A stretch of 64,000 nt of DNA from DASPJL01 sp035628645 (GTDB taxonomy: Bacteria; Bacteroidota; Bacteroidia; Cytophagales; Cyclobacteriaceae). The notes under the pieces were generated by a model. It was not told the DNA's origin. It made no database searches and was given only the letters and a program-made list of their open reading frames with translations. The stretch spans positions 1 through 64,000 of the forward strand of contig DASPJL010000114.1 in assembly GCA_035628645.1 (NCBI GenBank), in the 5' to 3' direction. A program made the translations under genes and the position numbers. Shown here in pieces: positions 53,700-62,967 of the stretch. Position 1 is the stretch's first letter. Every line of letters starts with the position of its first letter.

Positions 53700-54242
53700 A
53701 TGGAAGCTACTCAATTAGATCATCTGAAATTTCCTATTGGTCCCTTTTTAAAAAAAGAACATTATGCGCCCGAGGAGTTAAGTTCTCTAATAGGTATTGT
53801 AGAAGCTGCCCCTGAAAATTATCGTACAATAATTAAAGGCATTTCTTCTTCCGATTTAACCAAAACTTATCGCGAAGGTAGCTGGAATATCCGGCAATTG
53901 ATTCACCACGTGGCTGACATTCAACTGCTTCATTTTTTGAGAATGAAAAAAGCGTTAACAGAGCCTAATTATGTTGAAGTAACACTAATCAATATGGATG
54001 GATGGGCGGTTACTGCCGATGGTCTTACGGCACCAATAGAAGATTCATTGATGATGTTTGAAGGAATTACTAAGAGATATGTCTTCCTTCTTCGGTCGCT
54101 CGACGAAAAGGCCCATGAGATAAAATATTATCATCCGATAAGAAAGTTTACAATCAATCAAGCCCAAGCCATAGGAATGTCAGCATGGCATGTGCGTCAT
54201 CATCTGGCTCATATTAAAATAGCTTTGGGGGAAAAGGTATAA
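53700..54242 (+). CDS. YfiT/DinB-family bacillithiol transferase-like protein
   Basis: About 180 residues from the ATG at 53700; a TTG at 53664 and an ATG at 53676 give longer readings with a non-conserved N-terminus. The family pattern is plain: LKFPIGPFLKKE, the first metal His in GSWNIRQLIHHVADIQLLHF, and the second pair in AWHVRHHLAHI. YfiT and related DinB-fold enzymes are metal-dependent hydrolases or thiol transferases that act with bacillithiol. Together with YtxJ at 20003 it suggests bacillithiol chemistry. It is divergent from the tagaturonate reductase gene with 274 bp between. Confidence 0.85.
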   Translation: MEATQLDHLKFPIGPFLKKEHYAPEELSSLIGIVEAAPENYRTIIKGISSSDLTKTYREGSWNIRQLIHHVADIQLLHFLRMKKALTEPNYVEVTLINMDGWAVTADGLTAPIEDSLMMFEGITKRYVFLLRSLDEKAHEIKYYHPIRKFTINQAQAIGMSAWHVRHHLAHIKIALGEKV

Positions 54243-54296
54243 TTTGTAAGGGATATCGATATTTGAGAAAATTATACTTTTCTAATACTCTTTTGC

Positions 54297-54355
54297 ACCG
54301 AGACCGAGGAGGAACCGAGACAGTACCGTAACAGTACCAAGACAGAACCGATGGG
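54297..54355. repeat. Degenerate 11-bp tandem repeats (ACCGAGACAGT-type)
   Basis: Units ACCGAGACAGT (54314), ACCGTAACAGT (54325), ACCAAGACAGA (54336) and ACCGATGGG (54347, cut) follow a related ACCGAGACCGAGG stretch from 54297. The array lies in the 266-bp spacer between the YfiT gene and the DPP-IV peptidase. It is G+C-richer than its surroundings and does not code. Confidence 0.65.
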
Positions 54356-54508
54356 AAACCTCAATAATTGTTTCTTTTTAACATCCATCAACAGCGAATG
54401 AATGTTAAAATATCGGTTTCTTTTTTCTCCAAACCATACAGTCTTTTTTCCCAATTAAACTCCATTTAATTATAAAAAAGGCTATTTTCACGTTTCTAAC
54501 AACATCTT

Positions 54509-56707
54509 ATGAAGCGCTCAAACAGACTGTATTGTATCTTCCTCTTATTTTTTTTGTATTCTGCGGCAATTGCGCAAAAGGGAAGCGGTGAAATAGAATG
54601 GCGGAAAGACGGAATCTCCTATTTGTATTATGATGGCGGGCAGATCGTTCAAAACAACCTGACAAATAATTCCAAATCCATTGTAGTATCGGGGACACAA
54701 TTAACACCAAAGGGATCAAACCAGCCAATTGTTGTAAAATCCTATGCTTTTTCTTCAGACGGTAACAAGGTGTTGGTTTTCACAAATGCCAAGAAGGTAT
54801 GGCGGTTAGCAACACGCGGTGATTATTGGCTGCTCGATCTTAAAACAAATACATTGAGCCAAATCGGAAAAGAAAGGCCTGCATCCTCCCTGATGTTTGC
54901 CAAAATCTCACCCGATGGAAAGAAGGTGGCTTATGTAAGTGAGTACAATCTATATGTAGATGATATAGAATCCGGAACAACAAAGCAACTCACTTTTGAT
55001 GGCAATCGGAAATTTATCAATGGCACGTTTGATTGGGTTTATGAAGAAGAATTCTTTTGCAGAGATGGTTTCCGCTGGAGCCCTGATAGTAAGCAAATTG
55101 CTTTCTGGCAGATTGATGCCAGAAAAACAAAAGACTATCTAATGATCAACAATACGGATTCCATTTATCCCTTTATAATTCCTGTTGAATATCCCGTCGC
55201 AGGAGAAGCGCCTTCTCCTTATAAGATTGGAGTAGTAGATATTAACACAGCAAAACCAAATTGGATGAATATTCCTACGGATCCTGTCCTTGGTTCTTAT
55301 GTCCCGAGAATGGAATGGGCTAATGACAAAACTCTAATAATCCAGCATTTAAGCCGCAAACAGAATACCAGTAAAATAATGTTGTGTGAAGCTGAAACAG
55401 GATCTTCTACGACCATTTATGAGGAAAAGGACAATGCCTGGATCGATATTCTGCCTTTGTGGGACGATGACTATATATGGGGAGGTTGGGACTGGCTCAA
55501 TAATGGAAAAGAGTTTGTTTGGGCATCGGAGAAAGATGGCTGGAGACATTTATACAGGATAAGCATTGATGGAAAAAAAGAGACTTTAATTACTACTGGT
55601 GATTACGATGTGATGGACATTATTACCATTGATGAAAAATCAGGATATGTCTATTTCGCTGCTTCGCCAGATAATGCCACGCAAAAATACCTGTACCGTA
55701 CAAAGCTGGATGGGTCGGGGAAAGCTGAAAGACTCACCCCTTCTGATCAGCCAGGCACCCATAGTTATATAGTTTCCCCCACAGGCCAGTTCGCTTACCA
55801 CAGCTTTTCAAATCATTATACAAAACCAGTAAGTGAATGGGTCTCTTTACCTGGTCATAAAGGATTAAACAAAACAAACCACGTCGACAAAGCGATTGCC
55901 CAAGCTAAAAAAACAAGAAGCACCGTCGAATTTTTCAAAATCAAAACGGAAGAGGGCGTTGAAATGGATGCCTGGATGGCAAAACCAACATCTTTTAATC
56001 CCACTAAAAAATACCCCATTGTTTTCTATGTATATACAGAACCGTGGGGTCAAAATGTAACAGACGATTATAATGTGGCCAAAAACAATCTCTACAAGGG
56101 CAACATGGCTGATGACGGTTATATCTATGTTTCTATAGATAACCGGGGAACCCCTGTGCCCAAGGGAAGAGATTGGAGAAAAATAGTCTATAGAAAAATA
56201 GGTCTTGTAAATATCAGGGATCAGGCATTGGCTGCAAAAGAAGTTCTAAAAATGCCGTTTATAGACAAGGACAGAGTAGCAGTATGGGGTTGGAGCGGCG
56301 GCGGTTCTGCTACATTGAACCTGATGTTCCAATACCCCGAAATTTATAAAACAGGAATAGCTATAGCGGCGGTAGGAAATGAACTTACCTATGACAACAT
56401 ATATCAGGAAAGATATATGGGACTGCCTCAAGAGAATAAAGAAGACTTTGTAAAGGGTTCACCGATAACTCATGCTAAAAATCTTCAGGGTAATTTGTTG
56501 TATATCCATGGTACCGGCGATGATAACGTTCATTACAATAATTCAGATATGCTGGTAAATGAGCTGGTAAAACACAACAAACAATTTCAATTGATGGCGT
56601 ATCCAAACCGGAGCCATGGACTGTCTGAGGGTGAAGGAACGTTCCAACATTTAACCACGCTATATACCAATTATCTGCGGCAACATTGCCCTCCTGGAGG
56701 TAGGTAG
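54509..56707 (+). CDS. Dipeptidyl peptidase IV-type S9 peptidase
   Basis: 732 residues. A signal peptide (MKRSNRLYCIFLLFFLYSAAIAQ) is followed by an N-terminal beta-propeller domain (about 30-470), with the exopeptidase Glu-Glu motif in DWVYEEEFFCRDGF, and the C-terminal alpha/beta-hydrolase domain. The catalytic triad is visible: S596 in GWSGGGS, D671 in HGTGDDNVH and H703 in NRSHGLSEG. It would cleave X-Pro or X-Ala dipeptides from the N-termini of peptides in the periplasm or outside. It is a single-gene unit. Confidence 0.94.
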   Translation: MKRSNRLYCIFLLFFLYSAAIAQKGSGEIEWRKDGISYLYYDGGQIVQNNLTNNSKSIVVSGTQLTPKGSNQPIVVKSYAFSSDGNKVLVFTNAKKVWRLATRGDYWLLDLKTNTLSQIGKERPASSLMFAKISPDGKKVAYVSEYNLYVDDIESGTTKQLTFDGNRKFINGTFDWVYEEEFFCRDGFRWSPDSKQIAFWQIDARKTKDYLMINNTDSIYPFIIPVEYPVAGEAPSPYKIGVVDINTAKPNWMNIPTDPVLGSYVPRMEWANDKTLIIQHLSRKQNTSKIMLCEAETGSSTTIYEEKDNAWIDILPLWDDDYIWGGWDWLNNGKEFVWASEKDGWRHLYRISIDGKKETLITTGDYDVMDIITIDEKSGYVYFAASPDNATQKYLYRTKLDGSGKAERLTPSDQPGTHSYIVSPTGQFAYHSFSNHYTKPVSEWVSLPGHKGLNKTNHVDKAIAQAKKTRSTVEFFKIKTEEGVEMDAWMAKPTSFNPTKKYPIVFYVYTEPWGQNVTDDYNVAKNNLYKGNMADDGYIYVSIDNRGTPVPKGRDWRKIVYRKIGLVNIRDQALAAKEVLKMPFIDKDRVAVWGWSGGGSATLNLMFQYPEIYKTGIAIAAVGNELTYDNIYQERYMGLPQENKEDFVKGSPITHAKNLQGNLLYIHGTGDDNVHYNNSDMLVNELVKHNKQFQLMAYPNRSHGLSEGEGTFQHLTTLYTNYLRQHCPPGGR

Positions 56708-56976
56708 ATTGTCTAGCACGAAGGTTGACATGATTGCGTCTGAACCTGAATTTGTAGAATGAATAAGATTATTGGAATTTCGAATGGCAAGAATTCATAT
56801 TTTGCATCAGTTTTACAGTTTTAAAATAGCCTAGATTGTATGTGATCTCTCATGTTCTTCATATAAGTTACATTCATCATAGTTCAAGACTTATAATTAA
56901 ATCCATCTAAAAAAAATCAGACCCGTTCTAATTTTTGAAAAGACAATGTGGATTTAACTGAAAGACCTAAGCGATA

Positions 56977-58098
56977 ATGGATTTCAATAGTTATAAACTG
57001 ACTGTATATGGGCTTGTATTTTTTATCTTCCTGATACTTCTTGCGGATGGAGCATCTGCGCAATTAAAACCACGGGAAAAGCCCTTTAAAATATTGGGAA
57101 TAAACATTGACACCCTGCTTCAGTCGCCTATAAAAGAAATTGATACAACCTTCATTACCCCTTATTATAATTTCCTACATATTCATCCAATAGGAGAAGA
57201 TAGGAATTACTCCTTATATGTATCGGATAAAAAAAGTGCTATCGCCTATAAACCAAATGTGCCCTTTTCGATTGGCGCCGGTTTATCTTACAAATGGCTC
57301 AACTTGGCTTTAATGTTTAAACTTCCTTTCACGGACAAAGCATTGGAAAGAAAAGGAAAGACAAACCAGGTGGGATTCGGCCTGAGTTATACGGGAAGAA
57401 AATTATTGATCAGTACATATTACCAATCTGCCAAAGGAATGTATTTATCAAATCCTGAAGAATTTGATCTTGACTGGTTTAGTAAAAACAATTCCTATCC
57501 AATTAGAGAAGACCTCCTTGTGCGTACTTTATTTACCCAGACCTATTATATTTTCAATTATAAAAAGTTTTCTAATCGCGCGGCCTATTCCTTCCAGGAG
57601 CGACAGAAAAAAAGCGCGGGCTCTTTTTTGTTAGGCGGATCATTCAATTTTTTTCAACTTCGTTCAGATTCTTCGCTGGCATTTTTTCCTGGAAACGAAG
57701 CTTTCAACGATAAAAGGAGCGTAAACTTTAATTCCTATGGCTTCTCGATAAATCCCGGGTATGCACACACCCTGGTTTTCAAAAAAATATTTTTTGCTTC
57801 CGTGTTCTTGAGACCGGGAATTGCTTTTAAGATGAATAAAGCCTTTGACCTGACGGAAACAAAAGGCCCTTACAAATTCCAATTAGGATGGGAGGGAAAT
57901 ATATCCGCTACCCTGGGTATCAATAATGATAATTATTATGGAGGTATCTCTTACTCTTTGTTGCTTTTCTCAGACAAATTGAAGGACACAGGGATATATA
58001 ATAGCTATACCTATTTAAAAATACTGATAGGCCGAAGATTCAATTTCGAACCCAAAGGAGTGTTAAGGAAGGTTCCGGGATTTAATAACAAACCCTAA
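56977..58098 (+). CDS. Exported DUF4421 protein
   Basis: 373 residues. A signal peptide (FFIFLILLADGASAQ region) is followed by beta-rich sequence, with the N-terminal DTTFITPYYNFLHIHPIGED and PFSIGAGLSYKWLNLALMFK, typical of DUF4421, a family of predicted outer-membrane barrels in Bacteroidetes. The C-terminal part has alternating strands ending in YLKILIGRRFNF. The function is unknown. It lies 270 bp after the peptidase gene and 285 bp ahead of the GH5 gene, so operon links are unlikely. Confidence 0.88.
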   Translation: MDFNSYKLTVYGLVFFIFLILLADGASAQLKPREKPFKILGINIDTLLQSPIKEIDTTFITPYYNFLHIHPIGEDRNYSLYVSDKKSAIAYKPNVPFSIGAGLSYKWLNLALMFKLPFTDKALERKGKTNQVGFGLSYTGRKLLISTYYQSAKGMYLSNPEEFDLDWFSKNNSYPIREDLLVRTLFTQTYYIFNYKKFSNRAAYSFQERQKKSAGSFLLGGSFNFFQLRSDSSLAFFPGNEAFNDKRSVNFNSYGFSINPGYAHTLVFKKIFFASVFLRPGIAFKMNKAFDLTETKGPYKFQLGWEGNISATLGINNDNYYGGISYSLLLFSDKLKDTGIYNSYTYLKILIGRRFNFEPKGVLRKVPGFNNKP

Positions 58099-58383
58099 TA
58101 ACTGAGTCTTTTTAATGGTTTTTTAAATTGATTTTCTGAATAAGGCTTTACCTCAGTATGGTATTCCCGACAAAAGGACAAAAATTACCTTATTTTTTTC
58201 AAAAACCAGTTTTCCCCTAAGAAATAACCATTTCTCAATGTTCCTGAAGCGCAAAACGCAGTCCCGTTTTGACTTAAAAAGTACCGCCCTTCCTTTTAAA
58301 TTACTCAGATTAAGTTTTCAAAATATTGTTTAACTCCTAAATTTTCAAAAAATCAAAACAATTTTATTAAAACCCTTATTAAC

Positions 58384-60357
58384 ATGAAAAAATTTAGTAC
58401 AAAAGATTGGCGTATTTCAAAGCCGAGCACAGGTAGTTTAAAATTTTTAAAAACCGCCTTTATTCTCTTGCTTTTCCTAACATGCTTTATCGGGAAATCC
58501 AATGGTCAGTATTACCACACGCAAGGAACACAAATTGTAGACGGTAATGGAAACCCTGCTTATTTTTCAGGAATGAACCTGGGCAACTGGCTAGTATGGG
58601 AAGGCTACCTTATGATGGGTGATTTTAATTACAGGACCCATTCTCAATTTTTTAACAGCGTTAAATCTGCCTTTAATGGAAACCACGGTCAAGCCATGGA
58701 CTTTCAACACCAATGGAGAATGAACTATGTTACAAGTCAAACCATTGTCGATCTTAAGAATTTAGGATTCAACTCCGTCCGTGTTCCCTTTCACTATAAC
58801 TTGTTCTGGAATGGAACCACGGTAACCAACGATGGTTTTCAGTATTTTGACAGACTAATCGGGTGGTGTAGATCTAATGGTATTTCGATATTACTTGATA
58901 TGCATGCTGCGCCCGGACACCAAAACCCCGGAGACCATTCTGACAATAATGAATCCAACTCAAATCAGCCACGTGAAAGTGTACACTTTTGGGATGGCAA
59001 TAACATCAATATTGCCAGTCAGATCTGGAGACATATTGCAAGCCGCTATGCTAATGAACCAGTAATCTGGGGATATGACCTTATCAATGAGCCTGTACCA
59101 CAACCGGGAAGAGAATATGAACTTCTTAACTCAATGATTACCATGAGAAACGCCATCCGCCAGGTAGACAATAACCACATAATTGTAGCTGAAGGCAGTT
59201 GGTGGGGATCAGATATGCAAAAACTTGACTGGATGGACGGCGCTACTCAATCAAATACAGGGGTATATAGCAAATGGGACAACAACCTGGTTTACCAGAC
59301 ACACCATTATTCGGATGACGTAAATGCATTGAACGGAAGAAAGTCACTCACCAATAAATTAAATATCCCTTTAATACTGGGTGAATATGGAGAAAGCAAT
59401 GACAGCAAACTTCTGGAGATGACCAACTGGTGTAAAAACAACAACGTCGGATATTTCCCATGGTCCTTTAAAAAGATGTTTCATGACAAGTGTCTTTGGA
59501 CCATTCCCGGAAACGCAGGATATAACGCAGTGAGAAATTATATCAATAATGGAGGAACACCTCCAGCCAATGCCTATAACGATATGATTGCTTTTTGCAA
59601 CAATAACATAGCCAATGGAAAACCAGGACAAACTTTTCACGCTGGATGGTATAATGCAGTAAAACCAAGCACAACAACGACTCCTCCTCCATCTGGCGCA
59701 CCTATCGGACAAACCATTACTTTAAGAGGTTCTAACAATTTATATGTATCCAGTGAAGATGGAACTCAACCAATGTATTGCAACAGGGGATCGGCAGGAA
59801 CCTGGGAAAAATTCCTTGTTGTAGATGCGGGGGGAGGAAAAATCGCTTTAAGAAGCATGAACAAATATGTTTCTTCTGAAAATGGCGCAACCTCAGGAAT
59901 TACTTGTAACAGAACCGCCATTGGTGGTTGGGAAGCATTTACATGGGAACAGGTTGGAACCAATCAGGTGGCTTTAAAAGGAAATAATAATCAATACATT
60001 AGCTCGGAAAACGGACAAGCAGTAATGAGATGCAACAGGCCAACCAGAGGCGGATGGGAAACTTTTACCTATGCCACCACATCAGCTGCAAGGCTTGGGA
60101 CTGTTGAAAGTGAGGCCTTATCGGTAAGTTATTATCCTAATCCTGTTTTGGACCAGTTCACTTATGAGTTGTTTGATGGGTCAAAGGATCACAAGATTAG
60201 CATCAGCGATTTTTCAGGAAAGGTAGTAGTTGAAAAATCTTTTGATAATGCCGGCAATACCAATACAATTGACTTATCTGGTTTAAGATCAGGAATGTAT
60301 ATTATCAAGGTTTCTGACAAATCCCGTAATCAGACTTTTAAAATCCAAAAACAATAA
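58384..60357 (+). CDS. Secreted GH5-family glycoside hydrolase with beta-trefoil and T9SS sorting domain
   Basis: 657 residues. A long signal peptide (through about residue 41) is followed by a GH5 domain (about 45-420). The catalytic pair is E236 (acid/base, in DLINEPVPQ) and E334 (nucleophile, in LGEYGES). A proline/threonine linker (TTTTPPPSGAP) leads to about 120 residues of three fascin-like beta-trefoil repeats (such as NLYVSSEDGTQPMYCNR and NKYVSSENGATSGITCNR). A C-terminal T9SS type A domain has SYYPNPVLDQF and SGLRSGMYIIKVSD. The substrate is probably a beta-glucan or cellulose, and the domain set suggests a secreted or surface-attached enzyme. Confidence 0.92.
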   Translation: MKKFSTKDWRISKPSTGSLKFLKTAFILLLFLTCFIGKSNGQYYHTQGTQIVDGNGNPAYFSGMNLGNWLVWEGYLMMGDFNYRTHSQFFNSVKSAFNGNHGQAMDFQHQWRMNYVTSQTIVDLKNLGFNSVRVPFHYNLFWNGTTVTNDGFQYFDRLIGWCRSNGISILLDMHAAPGHQNPGDHSDNNESNSNQPRESVHFWDGNNINIASQIWRHIASRYANEPVIWGYDLINEPVPQPGREYELLNSMITMRNAIRQVDNNHIIVAEGSWWGSDMQKLDWMDGATQSNTGVYSKWDNNLVYQTHHYSDDVNALNGRKSLTNKLNIPLILGEYGESNDSKLLEMTNWCKNNNVGYFPWSFKKMFHDKCLWTIPGNAGYNAVRNYINNGGTPPANAYNDMIAFCNNNIANGKPGQTFHAGWYNAVKPSTTTTPPPSGAPIGQTITLRGSNNLYVSSEDGTQPMYCNRGSAGTWEKFLVVDAGGGKIALRSMNKYVSSENGATSGITCNRTAIGGWEAFTWEQVGTNQVALKGNNNQYISSENGQAVMRCNRPTRGGWETFTYATTSAARLGTVESEALSVSYYPNPVLDQFTYELFDGSKDHKISISDFSGKVVVEKSFDNAGNTNTIDLSGLRSGMYIIKVSDKSRNQTFKIQKQ

Positions 60358-60366
60358 CCTATCATG

Positions 60367-60400
60367 GCAACTGCTTGCTCAGTCAGGCAGTTGCTTATTT
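60367..60400 (+). terminator. Terminator of the GH5 gene
   Basis: GCAACTGC (60367-60374) pairs with GCAGTTGC (60387-60394) over 8 bp around a 12-nt loop, followed by a T-rich tract (TTATTTTTTA). There is no T-tract on the minus side, so it serves only the plus strand. Confidence 0.7.
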
Positions 60401-60408
60401 TTTATCTT

Positions 60409-60984
60409 TTAATTGATTGAATCTTTTTCAATTAAAGGTTTAACCGCCCTGGATTTCCTGCGGTACTCGTAATTCTGTCTTTCCGATGAGCCGTATCCTT
60501 TTTCAAAATCCGTATAGGTATAAAATTCTGTAAAGTCGATTCTTCCATTTCTATACCAGACAAATTTGCCAACCTTCCTGGCTTCTGCATTTCTGTCGTT
60601 CCATTCATTGATATCCGTCCAGTCCACATTCGGAGTAAGCGTCTTATAAATTCCTGTCATCTGATTTTGCCCGTCAATATAATAATCGCGCACAAGAAAC
60701 AGGTCCCCTTCAATCCATTTAATGGTACTTATATAACTGGCCTCCTCCTTGCTGATGAGTTTCCAATTTTCATCAAAATAAAGAATAATTCTTTCCTCAT
60801 TTTTAAATAAACGGATTCTATCTTCCAATGACAAGGTATCCATCCTTTCAACTAAAAAGACCAGTGAGTCATATTTTTCTGTGTCCTGCAAAGTGATTTC
60901 AGCCCCATTTCCATTCTTGGCATCCTTAGTATTGCAAGAATATAAAAGAACCAAAAACAAAATATGTAAAATTGCTTTATTCAT
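60409..60984 (-). CDS. Lipoprotein of unknown function
   Basis: 191 residues. MNKAILHILFLVLLYSC ends in a lipobox (Cys17). The mature chain begins with an acidic stretch and then has beta-strand-like segments rich in aromatic residues (RIILYFDENWKLISKEEASYI, NGRIDFTEFYTYTDFEKGYG). I do not recognise a family. It would be acylated and anchored in a membrane, probably at the periplasm or surface. It converges with the GH5 gene, and no partner is near. Confidence 0.75.
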   Translation of the reverse strand: MNKAILHILFLVLLYSCNTKDAKNGNGAEITLQDTEKYDSLVFLVERMDTLSLEDRIRLFKNEERIILYFDENWKLISKEEASYISTIKWIEGDLFLVRDYYIDGQNQMTGIYKTLTPNVDWTDINEWNDRNAEARKVGKFVWYRNGRIDFTEFYTYTDFEKGYGSSERQNYEYRRKSRAVKPLIEKDSIN

Positions 60985-61498
60985 ATTTCAGGTAAATTTT
61001 ATCTATCCTCTTTATTCATTCCTTGAAATATATAATTATTTTTAATAGGGAAAAATGTTTTACTGTTGGCAACTTTCTCCTTGCAATATCAAACCGCTTT
61101 CTTTTAAAACCTTTCCTTTCTTCTAATTCTATAAATTATTTAATTTTGGCGTTTCAATCTGGTCAATGTTGCATTATAACGGTTGACCTTTTTGCTTTTC
61201 GCTTGTTTTTATATGTATATAATTTGTTGTTTTACTACCTGTTTCCTGAAAGGAGAGAGGGAAAAGGCGATTGTTTTAGTAATTTAAGAAAATGACTGTT
61301 TCATGATTTTTAATCAAAATCAATAAGTGTAATAAAAGAAAAGAATTTACATGCCTTTTAACTTAGATTCCCCTGTACTTCTTTGTTTCCAATAGATTGG
61401 TTAATAGTATGATCAGTTATTTTACAAAATTTAATATTCTTTTTATACTATTTTATGATTAAGGTTACCTCGAAAAATATTGCTTTTCCCATTTTGGG
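60985..61498. other. Long AT-rich spacer ahead of the DarA/DarB-type operon
   Basis: 514 bp without a credible gene. A 90-residue frame at 61023-61295 starts from TTG, is strongly Phe/Tyr/Leu-rich and has no matching features, so I do not call it. The region otherwise holds long A/T runs. The operon promoter lies at its right end. Confidence 0.5.
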
Positions 61499-61528
61499 TT
61501 GCCTGGGTATCTTTATTCTTTATATTTG
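61499..61528 (+). promoter_or_regulatory. Promoter of the DarA/DarB operon (TTG-N19-TATATTTG)
   Basis: TTG at 61499-61501, then exactly 19 bp, then TATATTTG at 61521-61528: a full match to the Bacteroidetes housekeeping consensus. Transcription would begin near 61533, about 15 nt before the first ATG. Confidence 0.75.
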
Positions 61529-61547
61529 ATATTAAACAAAATTAAAA

Positions 61548-62042
61548 ATGAATTTTACAACAGTTTTCACACTGTTATTCGCATTATTTGCTACACTTCT
61601 CGGGAATCAAACAGAAAATCATAAGTTTGATAAATCTTTATTTTATTCAGTTATTTCTTCCGATGATTTAGAGTTAGTGGACAGTCAATTAAGAATTTTA
61701 GAAACTGCAGAAATAACGGAAAAAGAAGCTTTTGAAGGCGCTTTGTTAATGAAGAAAGCAGGGCTTGTGAAGAATGTGAAAGAAAAGTTATCCTTATTTA
61801 AAAAAGGCAACCAAAAACTTGAAGAGGCTATTGTTGAAGACGCACAGAATGCAGAATATCGCTTTCTTCGTCTTATCATTCAGGAAAATGCCCCAGGTAT
61901 TCTTAACTATGATAAAGACATTGAGGCAGACTCTTTACTCATAAAAAATTCTTTTGACTCCCTTTCGACAATAGTTCAAAATGCAATCATGGATTATTCC
62001 AAAAAATCAAAAGTCTTAAACCAGAACGATTTTTATAAATAG
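61548..62042 (+). CDS. Exported protein of unknown function, first gene of the DarA/DarB operon
   Basis: 164 residues. A signal peptide (MNFTTVFTLLFALFATLLGN) precedes about 145 residues of mostly helical, charged sequence (such as DLELVDSQLRILETAEITEK and AEYRFLRLIIQENAPGIL). I cannot name a family. It begins directly after a strong promoter and ends 6 bp before the DarA-like gene, so it belongs to the pigment-type operon. It has no enzyme motif; a role in export or membrane placement of the lipid product is only a guess. Confidence 0.75.
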   Translation: MNFTTVFTLLFALFATLLGNQTENHKFDKSLFYSVISSDDLELVDSQLRILETAEITEKEAFEGALLMKKAGLVKNVKEKLSLFKKGNQKLEEAIVEDAQNAEYRFLRLIIQENAPGILNYDKDIEADSLLIKNSFDSLSTIVQNAIMDYSKKSKVLNQNDFYK

Positions 62043-62048
62043 AAACAT

Positions 62049-62954
62049 ATGATTCCCGGTAAAAAGGTATTGATATTATATTATTCACAATCCGGCCAAT
62101 TAGGAGAGATTGTGAATAATTTTCTTTTGCCGTTTGAAGAAGCAGGAGTATCCGTAGAAAAAGTTAACCTCAAACCCAAAAAGGACTTTGATTTTCCATG
62201 GACAAGCAAAAGTTTTTTTGACGCAATGCCTGAAAGTGTGTTGGGGATTCCTGTCGAACTGGAAGAATTTGAGTTAAAAGAAACCGCTTATGATCTTGTG
62301 ATATTTGGATACCAGCCATGGTTTTTGTCGCCAAGCATACCTGCAAGTTCTATCTTATTGAATAGCAAAATAAAAAAGATCCTTAAGGATACTCCGGTAG
62401 TAACAATTATTGGCGCCAGGAATATGTGGCTAAATTCTCAGGAAAAGGTAAAAAAATTACTTAGGGATGCTGAAGCTAAGTTGGTTGGAAATATTGCATT
62501 AACAGATAAGAATGGTAACCTTGTAAGTGCAGTAACTATTCAATACTGGTTATTTACGGGCAGGAAAGACAAGTTTTTAAATATTTTTCCAAAACCGGGT
62601 GTTTCCGAAAAAGATATTTCAGGAGTGAAAATTTTCGGAGAAAAGGTATTACAAGCGCTTAAAGAAGGAAGTTGGAACAGTTTGCAGGAAAAATTGGTTG
62701 CTTTAAAGGCATTGGAAGTAAAACCAAACCTAATGTTTATAGAATCACGAGGCAGTAAAATATTTAAGATCTGGGCAAAAGTGATCATTAAAAGAAAAAA
62801 CAGGTCGTTGTGGACTCAGCTCTTTAAATTTTATCTGTTAATTGCGCTTTTTATTGTTGCCCCAATTATACTATTGATTAATACGCTTATTTTTCAACCC
62901 TTTTTAGGAAAGGTGATAAATAAGAAAAAAGAATATTATTTAGGATTGAATTAA
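62049..62954 (+). CDS. darA: DarA-like dialkylresorcinol biosynthesis protein
   Basis: 301 residues. The N-terminus ILYYSQSGQLGEIV has a flavodoxin-like phosphate-binding loop, and the middle contains YDLVIFGYQPWFLSPSIPASS, as in the dialkylresorcinol-type (DarA) proteins. Two C-terminal hydrophobic stretches (KFYLLIALFIVAPIILLINTL) suggest membrane association. In flexirubin and related pathways DarA and DarB make the dialkylresorcinol part. It lies 6 bp after the exported protein and 13 bp ahead of the DarB-like gene. I recall the family from memory; the exact chemistry of DarA is not clear. Confidence 0.75.
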   Translation: MIPGKKVLILYYSQSGQLGEIVNNFLLPFEEAGVSVEKVNLKPKKDFDFPWTSKSFFDAMPESVLGIPVELEEFELKETAYDLVIFGYQPWFLSPSIPASSILLNSKIKKILKDTPVVTIIGARNMWLNSQEKVKKLLRDAEAKLVGNIALTDKNGNLVSAVTIQYWLFTGRKDKFLNIFPKPGVSEKDISGVKIFGEKVLQALKEGSWNSLQEKLVALKALEVKPNLMFIESRGSKIFKIWAKVIIKRKNRSLWTQLFKFYLLIALFIVAPIILLINTLIFQPFLGKVINKKKEYYLGLN

Positions 62955-62967
62955 TATAAGGAGAGAG

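Noticed and set aside
54243..54508. Hairpin TTTTAACAT (54376-54384) with ATGTTAAAA (54402-54410) as a DPP-IV regulator site
   Set aside because: The 9-bp stem is all A/T except one pair at each end and could occur by chance in this AT-rich spacer; I keep only the 11-bp repeats.
61023..61295. 90-codon frame in the spacer ahead of the DarA/DarB operon
   Set aside because: It begins from TTG, is dominated by Phe, Tyr, Leu and Ile as expected from translated AT-rich sequence, and has no start signal or recognisable features.
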